6,193 nucleotides of DNA from an uncultured Collinsella sp. (GTDB lineage Bacteria > Actinomycetota > Coriobacteriia > Coriobacteriales > Coriobacteriaceae). The stretch lies in assembly GCA_900554985.1 (NCBI GenBank), contig USJQ01000070.1, positions 1 through 6,193 of the forward strand. Direction: 5' to 3'. The position numbers and the translations under genes are program-made. Below, piece by piece: positions 5,941 to 6,193 of this stretch (positions are counted from its first letter, which is position 1; every line of letters begins with the position of its first letter). The notes beneath the pieces are model-generated. The model was not told where the DNA came from, ran no database searches, and saw only the letters and a program-made list of their open reading frames with translations.

Positions 5941-6193
5941 ATGCCTCTTGCTGATGTCTTTAGCCTGCTCGTTTTGGGTCAGGGCAAATCCGGTCTCGAT
6001 GTCGCCCGCTGGGCGCTGGCACATCCAGAGCGCGTAAGCGCCGTTACCGTGTATGGCGGCGGCACCTCTGAGCCCAATGACGCCACGCGTGCGCTCGAGG
6101 CTGCTGGTGCGTCGTTTGTCTATGGGACGGAACAGGTCGAGGGCGCCTATGACGTATGCGTGACGTGCCCGGGCATCTCGGAGTTCTCGGGCT
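5941..6193 (+). CDS. murD: UDP-N-acetylmuramoyl-L-alanine--D-glutamate ligase MurD, 3' partial
   Basis: MurD is the cytoplasmic ligase that adds D-Glu to UDP-MurNAc-L-Ala using ATP. Only the first 84 residues are inside the window and the frame is open at its end. The visible part is the N-terminal Rossmann-like UDP-binding domain. It begins MPLADVFSLLVLGQGKSGLD, where VLG-x-GKSG (residues 11-18) is the nucleotide loop. Then come AVTVYGGG (about 35-42), ALEAAGASFVYG, and the strand ending in CPGIS (76-80), matching the family's S-P-G-I-P. The ATPase and C-terminal domains are off the window. The ATG lies 9 nt after mraY. The only SD-like bases are a short GGGA at 5925-5928, so translation is probably coupled to mraY. 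A TTG upstream in the same frame runs into a stop codon at 5929, which supports the ATG at 5941. Confidence 0.93.
   Translation, partial: MPLADVFSLLVLGQGKSGLDVARWALAHPERVSAVTVYGGGTSEPNDATRALEAAGASFVYGTEQVEGAYDVCVTCPGISEFSG

Overview
The window is a stretch of a bacterial dcw (division and cell wall) cluster. All genes lie on the + strand, in the order rsmH (5' end missing), ftsL-like, ftsI, murF, mraY, murD (3' end missing). I see no mobile element, CRISPR array, tRNA, rRNA or phage gene, and no previously undescribed system. The base composition is GC-rich, with strong G/C bias at third codon positions. That composition, the gene order and the style of the proteins (an RG-rich FtsI tail, a CxC...CxC segment in RsmH) suggest a high-GC Gram-positive. 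From memory of similar sequences, a Coriobacteriia member of the Collinsella type is my best guess. This is inference, not a database result.

Layout: bases 1-911 encode the 16S rRNA m4C1402 methyltransferase RsmH. A 90-nt gap follows, with no convincing promoter, then a small single-pass membrane protein (1002-1472) with FtsL topology and an FtsL-like C-terminal motif. After 17 nt comes the septal transpeptidase FtsI (1490-3355), a monofunctional class B PBP. The 128-nt gap at 3356-3483 is the largest in the window. It holds no gene, two copies of a -10-like motif and a weak inverted repeat, and is the best place for an internal promoter. Then murF (3484-4908), mraY (4912-5931) and murD (from 5941) are packed 3 and 9 nt apart, consistent with one transcript and coupled translation.

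How the genes work together: MurD and MurF are the cytoplasmic ligases that add D-Glu and D-Ala-D-Ala to the UDP-MurNAc peptide. MraY transfers the finished phospho-MurNAc-pentapeptide to undecaprenyl phosphate to make lipid I. FtsI cross-links the resulting peptidoglycan at the septum, where FtsL acts as a divisome scaffold and regulator. RsmH fine-tunes the ribosomal P site and is a usual passenger of the cluster.

The most notable point is an absence. murE, which normally sits between ftsI and murF, is not there, and its slot is the non-coding gap. Smaller oddities are a long basic Gly/Ser/Arg-rich tail on FtsI, a Gly-Leu alternating FtsI membrane segment, and an Arg within the glycine-rich SAM motif of RsmH.
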